A stretch of 64,000 nt of DNA from REEB95 sp050729835 (GCA_050729835.1 JBOHLS010000007.1:48323-112322); one strand, 5' to 3'; positions 51,990-61,489 are shown, counted from the first letter of the stretch. Numbers and translations: made by a program. Notes: generated by a model from the letters alone, not told the origin.

Positions 51990-52670
51990 ATGCCGATCCA
52001 GAGCCTTAGCCCGCTGGCATCGTCGCTCTTCGGTCTGTTGGCGATCGTAAGTCTGCTGTTGTCCTTCGTCATGCTCGGGTCGCGCTGGCTCAAGAATTAT
52101 CTCTACGCGTTCGCCGCGGAATCCTGGGTGATAGCGGCGCTGTCGGCGGCGGTCGGCTATTACGGCGGCTATCCCGAGCTTTACCTGATCGCGGCCCTGA
52201 CACTGCTGTTTCGCGGCCTCCTATTGCCCTATCTGATCTGGCGCATCATCCAGCGCTTGAACGTCGACCGCGAAATCCACGTCATTCTCCAGCCAAGCAC
52301 GAGCATGGTGGTGGGCGCGCTCTTCGTGATGTTCGCGCTGTCGGTGTCCTATCGCATTGCCGCGGTGTTCCATCTCGAGCTCACGGTGGCGGTGCTGGCG
52401 CTGACGGTGATGCTGTCGATGAACCTCATCGGTTTCCTGATGCTCGCGGTGCGGCACGAAGCCATCAGTCAGATCCTTGGCCTGCTCGTTCTGGAGAACG
52501 GCATCTTTCTCGGCTCGCAGATCCTCGTACCGGGCATGCCGCTGCTGATCGAGCTCGTCATCCTGTTCGATCTGCTCATCGTCGTGGCGTGCTTCGGCGT
52601 GCTGGTCGGCTATCTCGTGACGCATATCGGCACGACCAGCAGCCTCGAGCTGAAGCGGCTGGTCGGATGA
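51990..52670 (+). CDS. HyfE-like membrane subunit
   Basis: A 226-aa protein with six helices. The first hundred residues and the EIHVILQPSTSMVVGALFV segment match HyfE; the end ILFDLLIVVACFGVLVGYLV corresponds to a NuoK-like region. It overlaps the next gene by 4 bp. Confidence 0.78.
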   Translation: MPIQSLSPLASSLFGLLAIVSLLLSFVMLGSRWLKNYLYAFAAESWVIAALSAAVGYYGGYPELYLIAALTLLFRGLLLPYLIWRIIQRLNVDREIHVILQPSTSMVVGALFVMFALSVSYRIAAVFHLELTVAVLALTVMLSMNLIGFLMLAVRHEAISQILGLLVLENGIFLGSQILVPGMPLLIELVILFDLLIVVACFGVLVGYLVTHIGTTSSLELKRLVG

Positions 52671-54133
52671 ATCCGGGCGCGCCGCTTCTCGGCCTTGTGC
52701 TGGCGCCACTCGCCGCGGTCGCGCTGTGCCTGATCGTGCGTCGGCCGCGCGCGGCCGAAGCCATCAATTTGGCCGCGAGCATCGTGTCGTTCGGCTGCGC
52801 CTTGCCGCTCCCCTTCCTGATCGACGACCACACCAACTTATTCTGGAACGATTACGTGATCCTCGATCGCGCCTCGGCCTGGGTGATCCTATGCTCGGCG
52901 ATCGTCTATCTGCTCGCCTCGATCTATGCCGTGGGCTACATGCGGCTCCTCGACGAGGATGACCGCCTCTTCCGGTTCTATGCGCTGTTCGCCGGCTTCG
53001 GCCTGACGACGCTGGTCGCGCCGCTGATGAACAACATCGGCCTCTATTGGATCGCGATCGAACTCACGACGCTAGTCAGCACGTTCCTCGTCGCCTTCGA
53101 GCGCGTCGCCGAGAGCATGGAGGCCGCGTGGAAATACATCATGGTGGTCTCCGCCGGCATCAGCCTCGCCCTGCTCGGTACGGTTCTGTTCTATTGGGCC
53201 GGCACCTTCGTGCTCGGCCCGACCTACATGGTGAGCTGGGCGGCGCTTACCGCCGCCGCGCCGAAGCTCAATCCGGTGCTGACGGTGCTCGCCTTCCTGC
53301 TCGTGCTGGTCGGCTACGGCACCAAGGTCGGCCTAGCGCCGATGCACAGCTGGCTGCCGGACGCGCACAGCGAAAGCCCCGCGCCAGTCTCGGCCATGCT
53401 GTCGGGCGCGCTGCTGAACACGGCGATGATCGGCATCGTGCGGTTCCTTGGCATTGCGCGTGCCGCCGACCTGGGCAACCTACCGGCGCTGGCCCTGGTC
53501 GTCTTCGGCGCCGTCTCGCTGCTGATCGGCGCGCTGTTCATCGTGCGCCAGGAAGGCATCAAGCGGCTGATGGCCTATTCCAGCATCGAGCACATGGGCG
53601 TCGTCGCGCTCGGCTTCGGCTTCGGCGGACCACTCGGCATCGCCGGCGCCTTCTATCACATGCTCAATCACTCGCTGAACAAGTCGCTGATGTTCTTCGG
53701 CGCCGGCAACATGATGCGCGCCTACGGCACCAAGGACATCGCGCAGATCGTCGGCGTCAGCCGCCGGTTTCCGACTTCGGCCGCGCTGTGGCTGGCCGGC
53801 GCCGTCGCGATCACCGGTGCGCCGCCCTTCGGCCTGTTCCTGAGCGAATTCACCATCATGCGCGCCGGATTGCAGCCGTCCTTTTCCTGGGCGGTTTTCG
53901 TCATGGCAATCCTGCTGATCGTCATCTTCATCGGCTTCCTGAACCATTTCCGGTCGATGTACGGTCGGCCGATCGACGGCAATGCATCGCCAGCAGCCCC
54001 GTTGACGGCGTGGTGCACCGCGCCGATGTGGCTCGCGCTCGTGCCGCTGCTGATCCTCGGCGTGTGGTGGCCCGCCGCTATCTGGAACTACCTGACCTCG
54101 ATCGCGCACACGCTCGCGCCGGGTCTCCCATGA
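52667..54133 (+). CDS. HyfF-like Mrp/NuoN-type proton-pump subunit
   Basis: A 488-aa multi-span antiporter-like protein. The channel residues are present: the Glu of WIAIELTTLVSTFLVAFER in helix 5, a Lys/His series (YGTKVGLAPMHSWLPDAHSESPAPVSAMLSG) in helix 7-8, and GIKRLMAYSSIEHMGVV in helix 9. These proteins move protons or Na+ in complex I and related complexes. The start at 52667 overlaps hyfE; it overlaps the hyfG-like gene by 4 bp. Confidence 0.85.
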   Translation: MNPGAPLLGLVLAPLAAVALCLIVRRPRAAEAINLAASIVSFGCALPLPFLIDDHTNLFWNDYVILDRASAWVILCSAIVYLLASIYAVGYMRLLDEDDRLFRFYALFAGFGLTTLVAPLMNNIGLYWIAIELTTLVSTFLVAFERVAESMEAAWKYIMVVSAGISLALLGTVLFYWAGTFVLGPTYMVSWAALTAAAPKLNPVLTVLAFLLVLVGYGTKVGLAPMHSWLPDAHSESPAPVSAMLSGALLNTAMIGIVRFLGIARAADLGNLPALALVVFGAVSLLIGALFIVRQEGIKRLMAYSSIEHMGVVALGFGFGGPLGIAGAFYHMLNHSLNKSLMFFGAGNMMRAYGTKDIAQIVGVSRRFPTSAALWLAGAVAITGAPPFGLFLSEFTIMRAGLQPSFSWAVFVMAILLIVIFIGFLNHFRSMYGRPIDGNASPAAPLTAWCTAPMWLALVPLLILGVWWPAAIWNYLTSIAHTLAPGLP

Positions 54134-55641
54134 CGCCAGTTGCGAAAAAGACCACCATGAACGGCGTCGAGACTGTCCCGATCGAGTCGGCCGAGCTGCC
54201 GCATGCGGTGAGACGACTGATCGAGAACGGTGGCCGGATGCAGATGGCCTATGGCTGGTATCCGGAGCCGGGCCGGCTCGAGCTGCGCTATCTCGCCAGT
54301 CGCGGCCCCAAGCAGCCGTTCGTGCAATGGCGTTGCACACCGCACGGACAGATTCCGAGCGTCGCCGCGATCAGCCCGCTGCTCGGCTGGTACGAGCGCG
54401 AGGTCACCGACATGTTCGGTCTCGAATTCACCAGCCATCCGGAGCCCTATCGCCTCGTGCTCCATCCTGGTGCGAAGCTGGTCAAGCCGCCGCTCGATCC
54501 CGCCTATCCCGCCGGCACGCCGCTCGCCTTCGAGCCCGCCGACGGCCCCGTGCCGGAAATCGACAATCCCGACGTCCAGCGGCTGCCGTTCGGTCCGGTG
54601 CGCGCCGATGTCGTCGAGTCCGTCGAGCTGATCTTCTTCTATGTCGGCGAGCACATCCTTCACCTCCAACCGCAGCTTTTCTTCAAGCACCGCGGCATGG
54701 AGAAGCGCTTCGAAGGCCGCTCGCTGACCAGCGCGACCGTGCTGGCCGAGCGCGTTTCCGCCATCGGCAGCGTCGCCCACAGCCTGGCGTTCTGCGAAGC
54801 CATTGAGCAGGCAGTCGACTGTATCGTGCCGCCGCGCGCGCGCCTGCTCCGCACGCTGCTCGCGGAGCTCGAGCGGCTTTACAACCACCTCCACTACCTC
54901 GGCCACCTCGCCGGCACGACGACGCTCAAGGTCGGCGAAGCCGAAGGCCTGCTGCTCGAAGAGCGCGCGAAGCAGATCAACGGCCGGCTCACCGGCAGTC
55001 GCTTCCTCCGCGGCCTGCTCATTCCCGGCGGCTTGCGCCATGATCTCGATCCCAAGCCGTGGCTCGGCGGCGCCATGCAGGCGCTGCACCGCGAGATTGC
55101 CGCCTACACGGCGATGCTCAAAAGCACGAACAGCCATCTCGACCGCTTGATCACGACCGGCGTTCTCACTCGGCAAGCCGCGTTCGACCAAGGCGCTACC
55201 GGGCCGATCGAGCGCGCCTCGGGTCTCGATCGCGATCTGCGCCGCGACCATCCCTATGCGGCGTACGACGAGCTGCCGCCGGCCGTGCCGGTGAAGACCG
55301 ACGGCGACGCGCATGCGCGGGCGCAAGTTCGCATCGCCGAGATCGATGCCAGCGTCGCGTTAATCCACGAGATTTTGCGCGTCCTGCCTGAAGGCGCGGT
55401 AAAGGCCGAGTGCGCGCCGCCGCCGAATTCCGAGGGACTCGGCTGGACGGAATCACCGCGCGGCTCGCTCTATTACGCCGTGCACTTCGACGCTGCCGGA
55501 CGGCTAGCGCGGGTCAAGATCAAGTCGCCGTCGTTCTCGAACTGGCGCGTCTTCCCGCTCACGGTCCACGGCACCAACATGATGGATTACGCGATCAACG
55601 AGGCAAGTTTCGGCCTCACCGTTGCCGGTTGCGACCGATAG
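54130..55641 (+). CDS. HyfG/NuoCD-like subunit without NiFe-binding cysteines
   Basis: A 503-aa fusion of NuoC-like (1-140) and NuoD/large-subunit-like (150-503) parts. In hydrogenases the first metal motif reads RVCGICGFAHS; here it is RVSAIGSVAHS (208-218), so both cysteines are gone. The C-terminal motif DPCLSCTDR is SFGLTVAGCDR here (493-503), with no CxxC. The protein therefore cannot hold a NiFe site, as in complex I NuoD and Ehr-type complexes. Conserved YEREVTDMFGLEF and FFKHRGMEKRFEG remain, supporting assembly with the rest. Confidence 0.85.
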   Translation: MTPVAKKTTMNGVETVPIESAELPHAVRRLIENGGRMQMAYGWYPEPGRLELRYLASRGPKQPFVQWRCTPHGQIPSVAAISPLLGWYEREVTDMFGLEFTSHPEPYRLVLHPGAKLVKPPLDPAYPAGTPLAFEPADGPVPEIDNPDVQRLPFGPVRADVVESVELIFFYVGEHILHLQPQLFFKHRGMEKRFEGRSLTSATVLAERVSAIGSVAHSLAFCEAIEQAVDCIVPPRARLLRTLLAELERLYNHLHYLGHLAGTTTLKVGEAEGLLLEERAKQINGRLTGSRFLRGLLIPGGLRHDLDPKPWLGGAMQALHREIAAYTAMLKSTNSHLDRLITTGVLTRQAAFDQGATGPIERASGLDRDLRRDHPYAAYDELPPAVPVKTDGDAHARAQVRIAEIDASVALIHEILRVLPEGAVKAECAPPPNSEGLGWTESPRGSLYYAVHFDAAGRLARVKIKSPSFSNWRVFPLTVHGTNMMDYAINEASFGLTVAGCDR

Positions 55642-55649
55642 GAGGCTGC

Positions 55650-56456
55650 ATGCCATTCTGGACCTTCTTCGGTCTCGGCAAAGGCAAGGTTACGATGCCG
55701 TGGCCGAAGCATGATGGCGCCGCCGGCCAGGTGGGCGTTTTCGGCATGCCGCGCTTCGACGGCGAGCAGTGTCGCGACGGTTGCTCGGAGTGCGCGGCGA
55801 TCTGTCCGACCGAAGCGATCAAAGCACATCCGGAACGCACCGGCGCGGCGCGACTCGAAGTCGATTACGGCCGGTGTGTCGTCTGCCAGCTCTGCGTCGA
55901 GGCCTGTCCGACCGGCGCGGCGAGCATTTCGCACGATTGGGCCTTCGGCGTGCGCGATCGCGCGGATCTCGTGCTCGCACCGGCCACCGAGCGAAGCGCG
56001 CGACCGACCGCGAACGAAACGCGCAAGGGCTTCCGCCGCAGCCTGCATATCCGTCACGTCGACGCCGGCTCGTGCAACGGCTGCGAGTCCGAACTGCAGG
56101 CGCTCAACAATCCTTTCTATAATCTCCATCGGCTCGGCATCTTCTTCACGGCGTCGCCGCGCTTTGCCGACCTTCTGCTGGTGACGGGTCCGGTGACCTA
56201 TGCCATGCGCGAGCCGCTGCGCCGCGCTTACGAGGCGATGCCCGAGCCGCGCTGGGTGATGGCGGTCGGAACCTGCGCCGTCTCCGGCGGCACCGCCGGC
56301 GGCGGCTATGCCTGCGGCAACGGCCTCGAAGGCGTGCTCCCGGTCGACGTCTATCTGCCGGGATGTCCGCCCAATCCTGCCGCGATCATCGAAGCGCTGC
56401 TGATGTTCCTCGAACGGATGCCACAGCGTGTCAAGGGAGGCTGCCTTGCTGGCTGA
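55650..56456 (+). CDS. Fused ferredoxin and NuoB/HyfI-like small subunit
   Basis: A 268-aa protein. Residues 35-95 form a two-cluster ferredoxin (CRDGCSECAAICP and CVVCQLCVEACPTGA), equivalent to HyfH/NuoI. Residues 125-265 form the small subunit with CNGCESEL, GTCAVSGG and PGCPPNP, the four ligands of the N2-type cluster. In most organisms these are separate genes. GGAGG lies 5 nt before the ATG at 55650. Confidence 0.85.
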   Translation: MPFWTFFGLGKGKVTMPWPKHDGAAGQVGVFGMPRFDGEQCRDGCSECAAICPTEAIKAHPERTGAARLEVDYGRCVVCQLCVEACPTGAASISHDWAFGVRDRADLVLAPATERSARPTANETRKGFRRSLHIRHVDAGSCNGCESELQALNNPFYNLHRLGIFFTASPRFADLLLVTGPVTYAMREPLRRAYEAMPEPRWVMAVGTCAVSGGTAGGGYACGNGLEGVLPVDVYLPGCPPNPAAIIEALLMFLERMPQRVKGGCLAG

Positions 56457-58440
56457 CCTGCTCGCGCTCGGCCTGGCGGCCTGGCTGGCGGCCGCCGTCG
56501 TCGCGCTGATCGGCCGTGGCCTTACCGTCGCGCGGGCGCTGCTGGCGCTCGGCGGTGGGTTGATCCTGGCGATGGTGGTGGCAGCGCTGCCGGACGGCCT
56601 CGACCGGATCCAGACGCCACTCGGCATGGCCACCATGGGCGCCGCGTTCCGGTTGACGCCCGACGCGCTGTGGCTGATGGGATTCGGCTTGGTCGGCGCC
56701 ATCCTGGCCGCCGGTCTCGGCACACCGTCACGCCATTCGGCGGCCTGGACATTCGGTGCTGCGGCGAGCCTGATCGGCGCACTCGGCGTCTTCGGCCTCG
56801 ACGACGCGCCGAGCTTTCTGATTGCGTGGGAGGTGATGAGCCTCGGCGGCGCGGTCATGATCCTCGGCGAAGACCTGGCGCCCGAGAACGGCCGACCGGT
56901 GCTGTTCATGCTCAGCCTGCTCGAAGCCGGATCGGTCGCGCTCCTGGTCGCATTCATCCTGCTGGCGGCACAGGCGCGCAGCCTGTCCTTTGCCGATTTT
57001 GCCGCTGCGGCGCGGACGATGCCGGCCGGCGAGCAGCTCGGCGTCGGCCTGCTGCTGCTGATCGGCTTCGGCGCCAAGCTCGGATTGCTGCCGTTCTACG
57101 AATGGTTTCCAGGTGCGTACGGTGCCGGCAGCGGCGCGACCGGCGCGTTGCTGTCGGGCATCGTACTCAACGCGGCTTTCTTCGCGCTGAGCCGCTGTTT
57201 CGTTCAATGGCTGCCGCCGGTCGCGGCGGCGCAGGTTTCGCTGCCCGGCGTTGTCATCGTCGCGGTCGGCGTCGTCAGCGCGATCCTCACCGCGCTCTAC
57301 GCCTTCCAGCAGGAATCCTGGCGCGAGCTGTTGAGCCTGTCGTCGGCGGAGAACGGCTCGATCGCCACGTGCCTGCTCGGCATCGCGCTCATGTTCCGCC
57401 AGGATGGCCTCAACGATCTCGCGGGTCTCGCGTGGGTCGTTGCGCTGCTGCATCTCGCAGGACATGCGTTGGCGAAAGGCGCGATGTTCTTGGCGGCCGA
57501 TGGCGTCTATCGCGCCGCCGGCGATTACCGACTGGCGCAGCGCGGCATCGTCGGCCGTAGCCTCTGGCTCTTCAGCGTTGGCGCCCTATTCGCGGCGATG
57601 AGCTTGGCGGCGATGCCGCCGCAGGCCGGCTTCGTCAGCGAATGGTACATCTTCCAGACGTTCTTCCAAGGCTTCCATCTCGCCAACCTCGCGGGCCGGC
57701 TCACCGCCGCGCTCGCCGGCGCCGGCTTGGCGCTGACCGCCGCCATCGCCTTCGCCACGTTCATCAAAGCCTACGGCATCGGGCTGCTCGGCAGCAGCAC
57801 GACGAATAACCGCCGTGTGCCGGCGGCAAACGCTATCGCCGTCGGCGTGCTCGGCTTCCTCGTCCTGGCGACCGCCGTCGGTATGCCGGTGTGGCTCGAC
57901 GCGCTCGAGCCCGTCGTGATGAGCGATTTCGGGTCACGCGCCGCGGCGATGATGCACGACGGCTGGATCCTGGTGCCGCTCACCGCGAAATTCGCATTCA
58001 TCTCGCCGAGCAAGCTGGTGATCGCGATGCCGCTGCTGGCGCTGCTGCCGCTCGGCCTACTCGCCCTGTCGTGGCGGCGCAGCATCCGCGTCGCCGCGGT
58101 GTGGTACGGCGGCCGCGATCAGGCTCCGGCGCGCGCGGCGACCACCGCTCTGACCTTCTCTAACGCGCTACGCACGTTCTACAGCTTCATCTATCGGCCG
58201 ACGATCGAGACCGAGCGCAAAGCGGCTCGGGAATCGAAAGGCCTGCCCTATTTCACCCGGCGGCTGATCTTCTCCCACGACGTGGCGCCCGTCTTCGGCC
58301 CCTATCTCTTCGCGCCGCTGGAGAAGATGGTGAATGCGGTAGCGCGCGCGCTGCGCGTCATTCAGGCGGGCCACCTCAATTTCTATCTGTTTCTGATCGG
58401 CGCACTGCTGGTCGCGATCTTGGTCGTCGCGCTCCTTTAG
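56446..58440 (+). CDS. HyfB/NuoL-like proton-pump subunit
   Basis: A 664-aa multi-span protein with about 16 helices, including the antiporter core (LIAWEVMSLGGAVMIL with helix-5 Glu, GAKLGLLPFYEWFPGAYGAGSG and LLHLAGHALAKGAMFLAADGVYR). It ends with a long helical region (HDVAPVFGPYLFAPLEK) and a final helix. The TTG at 56446 has AAGGGAGG 5 nt upstream; a GTG at 56428 is also possible. Overlap with the previous gene supports one transcript. It closes the operon; no maturation genes (hyp) follow. Confidence 0.82.
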   Translation: MLADLLALGLAAWLAAAVVALIGRGLTVARALLALGGGLILAMVVAALPDGLDRIQTPLGMATMGAAFRLTPDALWLMGFGLVGAILAAGLGTPSRHSAAWTFGAAASLIGALGVFGLDDAPSFLIAWEVMSLGGAVMILGEDLAPENGRPVLFMLSLLEAGSVALLVAFILLAAQARSLSFADFAAAARTMPAGEQLGVGLLLLIGFGAKLGLLPFYEWFPGAYGAGSGATGALLSGIVLNAAFFALSRCFVQWLPPVAAAQVSLPGVVIVAVGVVSAILTALYAFQQESWRELLSLSSAENGSIATCLLGIALMFRQDGLNDLAGLAWVVALLHLAGHALAKGAMFLAADGVYRAAGDYRLAQRGIVGRSLWLFSVGALFAAMSLAAMPPQAGFVSEWYIFQTFFQGFHLANLAGRLTAALAGAGLALTAAIAFATFIKAYGIGLLGSSTTNNRRVPAANAIAVGVLGFLVLATAVGMPVWLDALEPVVMSDFGSRAAAMMHDGWILVPLTAKFAFISPSKLVIAMPLLALLPLGLLALSWRRSIRVAAVWYGGRDQAPARAATTALTFSNALRTFYSFIYRPTIETERKAARESKGLPYFTRRLIFSHDVAPVFGPYLFAPLEKMVNAVARALRVIQAGHLNFYLFLIGALLVAILVVALL

Positions 58441-58734
58441 CGGCGATGACGAATAGAATCGCGATAAGACATGGCCATCTTTGGTCTCGCGCGCTAAGAT
58501 GCTTCTCCCCGATCCGATTTGAACCTGCTGCTCTCGAGGGTAGGTGAGCGCAGATTATCGTGGTAGATCGCGCGAGACCGTGGTTGCGGGGGCTCACAGC
58601 CGCATCTGTTATAACTCTGCCAACCTGCAATGCGGCTTCGGCTTTGCCGATGGCATTGATTCAGGAGCCTTCGCAGCCCGCGAAGGTATCAACAAGGCCG
58701 GAGATTCTCGCCTGATCCGGTCTAAGAATCGGGA

Positions 58735-58977
58735 TGCGGCCGCCTCAGCCAGAAGCCTCTTCAGCTTGGCATTCTCCGCCTCGAGAAGCTTCAACCGGCG
58801 GACGTCCGATACGTCCAGCCCACCACACTTCGCCTTCCACTTGTAGAAGGTCGCGCCGCTGATCCCGTGCTAGCGGCACACCTCCGCCGTCTTCGCTCCG
58901 TTGATCACCTTTGGCGATCAACCCTGCTCCCGCAGGATCGCGATGATCTGCTCGTCGCTGAACCGGCTTCCCCGCAT
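58735..58977 (-). pseudogene. Remnant of IS3-family transposase OrfA
   Basis: Read on the minus strand from ATG 58977: MRGSRFSDEQIIAILREQG in one frame, then FYKWKAK-like and KLLEAENAKLKRLLAEAA in shifted frames, the typical IS3/IS2-type OrfA helix-turn-helix and leucine zipper. At least two frameshifts and a truncation at about 58735 show it is dead. The region 58441-58734 contains no gene that I can recognise. The remnant ends just before the att repeat at 59041. Confidence 0.75.
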
Positions 58978-59040
58978 GTCCATCTCCTCTCCGGAAACAG
59001 ACTCTACTCAAAATTGGCCGAGTTTCAGGGGCTCAGGTCA

Positions 59041-59082
59041 GTAAGGGAGAGGTCCTGAGTTCAATCCTCAGCGGCAGCACCA
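59041..59082 (+). repeat. Right attachment-site repeat (3' fragment of tRNA-Thr)
   Basis: Identical to 30440-30481, including the CCA end, but with no 5' half of a tRNA before it; the preceding DNA is IS-like. It marks the right end of the island. Confidence 0.88.
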
Positions 59083-59231
59083 GCTTTATTCTGGAAAATT
59101 CGACGACGACGTCGCCATCCGTCGTCGGCGATACGGCATTTTTTGCTAGCACGGGCCGGCCCAAGACCGCAAAGTACCGCAGCGTGGTGTGGACCGGTGC
59201 TTTTCGCTGCTCGATAAATTCGGGGGACACC

Positions 59232-59993
59232 ATGAATACGCGCTCGATGGCAAGCAAGGTGCCAGCCGTCACGCTGGCATTCTGGATCGTCTATGTCGCC
59301 GCGACGACGCTGGGCGAGACCGGCGGCGACGCCGTAAGCGACACGCTCGACTGGGGCTATCTGGGCGGAACCGCGTTCTTCCTGGTGCTCTTCGTCGTGC
59401 TGGCGGTCGCGCAAATTCGCGCCCCGAAGCTCTATCCCGCGCTGTTTTGGGCGACCACAGTCGCCTCCACCATGTTCGGCACCACCACGGCCGATTTCGC
59501 CGACCGCTCGCTCGGCCTCGGCTATGCCGGCGGCTCGACGTTGCTTTTCGCCTGCGTCCTGATCGTGCTCGGCCTCTGGCATCGCGCGCAGGGCACGATC
59601 GCCGTCGGCTCCGTGACCGCGCCCAAGGCGGAAATCTTCTTCTGGATCGCCATCACCTTCTCGCAGACGCTCGGCACCGCGCTCGGCGACTGGGTGTCCG
59701 ACGGGTGGGACCTGGGCTCGGCAACCGGCGCGCTGGTCTTTGCCATCGGACTCGCCGTGGTCGCCGGGCTGTACTTCTGGACGAGCGCGTCGCGCGTGCT
59801 ACTGTTCTGGGCGGCGCTCATCCTGGCGCGACCGCTCGGCGCGACCTTCGGCGATTTCCTGGACCAGCCGCACGATCAGGGCGGCCTGGCGCTCAGCCGC
59901 CCGCTCGCTTCGGCGATCATCGCGGCCTTCATCATCCTGTGCCTGTTCGTGCAGTGGCGACGGACAGCGCAAAGCGCCGAGCCTTCGATCTAA
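59232..59993 (+). CDS. COG4705-like membrane protein with four-fold internal repeat
   Basis: A 253-aa protein with about eight helices arranged in four repeats, each with a TxGxxxGD-like loop: TTLGETGGDAVSDTLDWGY, TMFGTTTADFADRSLGLGY, TLGTALGDWVSDGWDLG and PLGATFGDFLDQPHDQGG. Acidic residues sit at the same place in each repeat. The family is uncharacterised membrane protein COG4705, perhaps an ion transporter. It starts at ATG 59232 with GGGGGA upstream; it is outside the island. Confidence 0.7.
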   Translation: MNTRSMASKVPAVTLAFWIVYVAATTLGETGGDAVSDTLDWGYLGGTAFFLVLFVVLAVAQIRAPKLYPALFWATTVASTMFGTTTADFADRSLGLGYAGGSTLLFACVLIVLGLWHRAQGTIAVGSVTAPKAEIFFWIAITFSQTLGTALGDWVSDGWDLGSATGALVFAIGLAVVAGLYFWTSASRVLLFWAALILARPLGATFGDFLDQPHDQGGLALSRPLASAIIAAFIILCLFVQWRRTAQSAEPSI

Positions 59994-60460
59994 CTGCAAC
60001 GGTTCCGGACGCGAATCAGAACGGACCGCGCGGTCAAGCGGCGCCGACGCGACGATCAGATCTGCTCCGCGGCATGAAACAGGACATCGACGCCCGCTAC
60101 CCGGAGGGCACCGGATAAGCCCGGCATAGCTTGAGCCTAACAGACAATTTAGTTGTGGTATGCCAGCTCTGGAATACGGTATTCCAAAGCCATGCCTCAT
60201 CGGGGTGGGGCCGAAGACAAAAAATTAGAACCGCGTGCAGTTCTACTCGCGGCAGGGAGGGAATAGGCAAGTGCAGCACCGCACCTGGGATCTGTTTGCC
60301 GCATGCGCGTGCGAACACGCGTCGGCTTTGGTCCACCGCCACTCCAACCATCATTTGTCACTGTCGGATCCGCTCCACTCGGTCAGCTGATCGGACCGCG
60401 CACGAGCCGACCGGGTTCCGGGTGCGCCAGAAAGACCGAGAACGACATGGGAGGAAAAGA
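59994..60460. promoter_or_regulatory. Upstream region of the propeller gene with palindromes
   Basis: 467 bp with no convincing gene. TGGTATGCCA is at 60156-60165, and TGGAATAC-G-GTATTCCA, a perfect 17-bp palindrome, is at 60170-60186. The first matches the inverse site at 18070-18079. They are 275-305 bp upstream of the propeller start and could be operators; a direct regulator is not visible. Confidence 0.4.
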
Positions 60461-61489
60461 ATGCGTCGAGGATTGGTTATAGCGGCACTGTTGGCGTCGA
60501 CCGCGTTGCTAACGGCGCCGGCGATGGCGGCGGGCTGGAAGTTCGAGAAGATCGCGACAATCCAGATGCCGGGTCCGAAGGGCCACAATGACATCGTCAC
60601 TTACGATCCTTCGAACGGAATGCTCTACGCGTCGATGCCCGACGACGGTTTGTGCATCGTCAACACCCACACCAACACGGTTGTCCAGTGCGTCCACAAC
60701 ATCCCGTCGCCCAACGGTAACGCCTTCGACCGGCATTACGTCTATGTCAACGCCGGCGAAGGCGCCGGCGCGGGCAAGGTCAACGCGATCGTCGTGATCA
60801 GCAAGAAAACCTGGAAGGAAGTCGGCCGCGTCACCACCAAGGGCACCTCGCCCGATGGCATCCAGGTCGATGCCGCGACCAACACCGTTTATATCCAGAG
60901 CGACGACAACAACTGGGTCGAGAAATACAAGAGCGGCGCCCACCTGGTGTTCGAGGCCAAGTGGCCGCTCTATCCGCCGAACCCGAAGGCCGGTCCCGAC
61001 GTGGGAACCCTCGTGACTTCCCTCCACGCGTTGTACGTGCCGGATGATTCCTGGTTCGAGAAGCTCGACACTCGCACCGGCCAGATCGTCGCGAAGGTCG
61101 ATTCCGGCGTCAAACTGATGAAGCACGGCGGCACCAAGGCCAGCATCTACGATCCCAAGACCGGTCTGGTCTGGGGCGGCACGACCAATGGCAACGCCGG
61201 GATGATCGTCTACCAAGCCAAGGACCTCAAGATCGTCAAGAAGTTGCCGACGCACGGCGGCATCGACGCGGTGTCTTACGATCCCAAGCTGGGCTTGGCC
61301 TATGCCTGGGGCGGCGGCGGACGCAAAGGCTTCGACGTCTTCGACATGAAGACCATGACGCCGGTCGCATTTATCTCGAACCAATTCGCCAACACGCATG
61401 CCGGCGACGTCGATACCGCCAACCACGACGTCTACACCTACGCCGGCGATGGCGGCGTGATCTATGTGTACAAGCCCGTCCGGGAGTAG
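60461..61489 (+). CDS. Secreted YVTN-type beta-propeller protein (no OmpA domain)
   Basis: A 342-aa exported protein: signal peptide MRRGLVIAALLASTALLTAP (ends AMAA) and a propeller with repeats such as GHNDIVTYDPSNGMLYASMP, TSPDGIQVDAATNTVYIQSDDNN and THAGDVDTANHDVYTYAGDGG. The same positions are conserved in the OmpA-fused gene at 14996. GGAGG lies 6 nt before the ATG at 60461. Function is unknown; such proteins often bind ligands or partners in the periplasm. Confidence 0.78.
   Translation: MRRGLVIAALLASTALLTAPAMAAGWKFEKIATIQMPGPKGHNDIVTYDPSNGMLYASMPDDGLCIVNTHTNTVVQCVHNIPSPNGNAFDRHYVYVNAGEGAGAGKVNAIVVISKKTWKEVGRVTTKGTSPDGIQVDAATNTVYIQSDDNNWVEKYKSGAHLVFEAKWPLYPPNPKAGPDVGTLVTSLHALYVPDDSWFEKLDTRTGQIVAKVDSGVKLMKHGGTKASIYDPKTGLVWGGTTNGNAGMIVYQAKDLKIVKKLPTHGGIDAVSYDPKLGLAYAWGGGGRKGFDVFDMKTMTPVAFISNQFANTHAGDVDTANHDVYTYAGDGGVIYVYKPVRE

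Noticed and set aside
53047..54129. A long N-terminal extension of the HyfG-like gene
   Set aside because: It is out-of-frame shadow of the HyfF-like gene; the real ATG at 54130 overlaps the HyfF stop.
54130..55641. Annotation as NiFe hydrogenase large subunit
   Set aside because: Both cysteine pairs that bind NiFe are replaced.
59041..59082. A second tRNA-Thr gene
   Set aside because: Only the 3' 42 nt are present; no D arm or anticodon precede them, so it is an attachment-site repeat.
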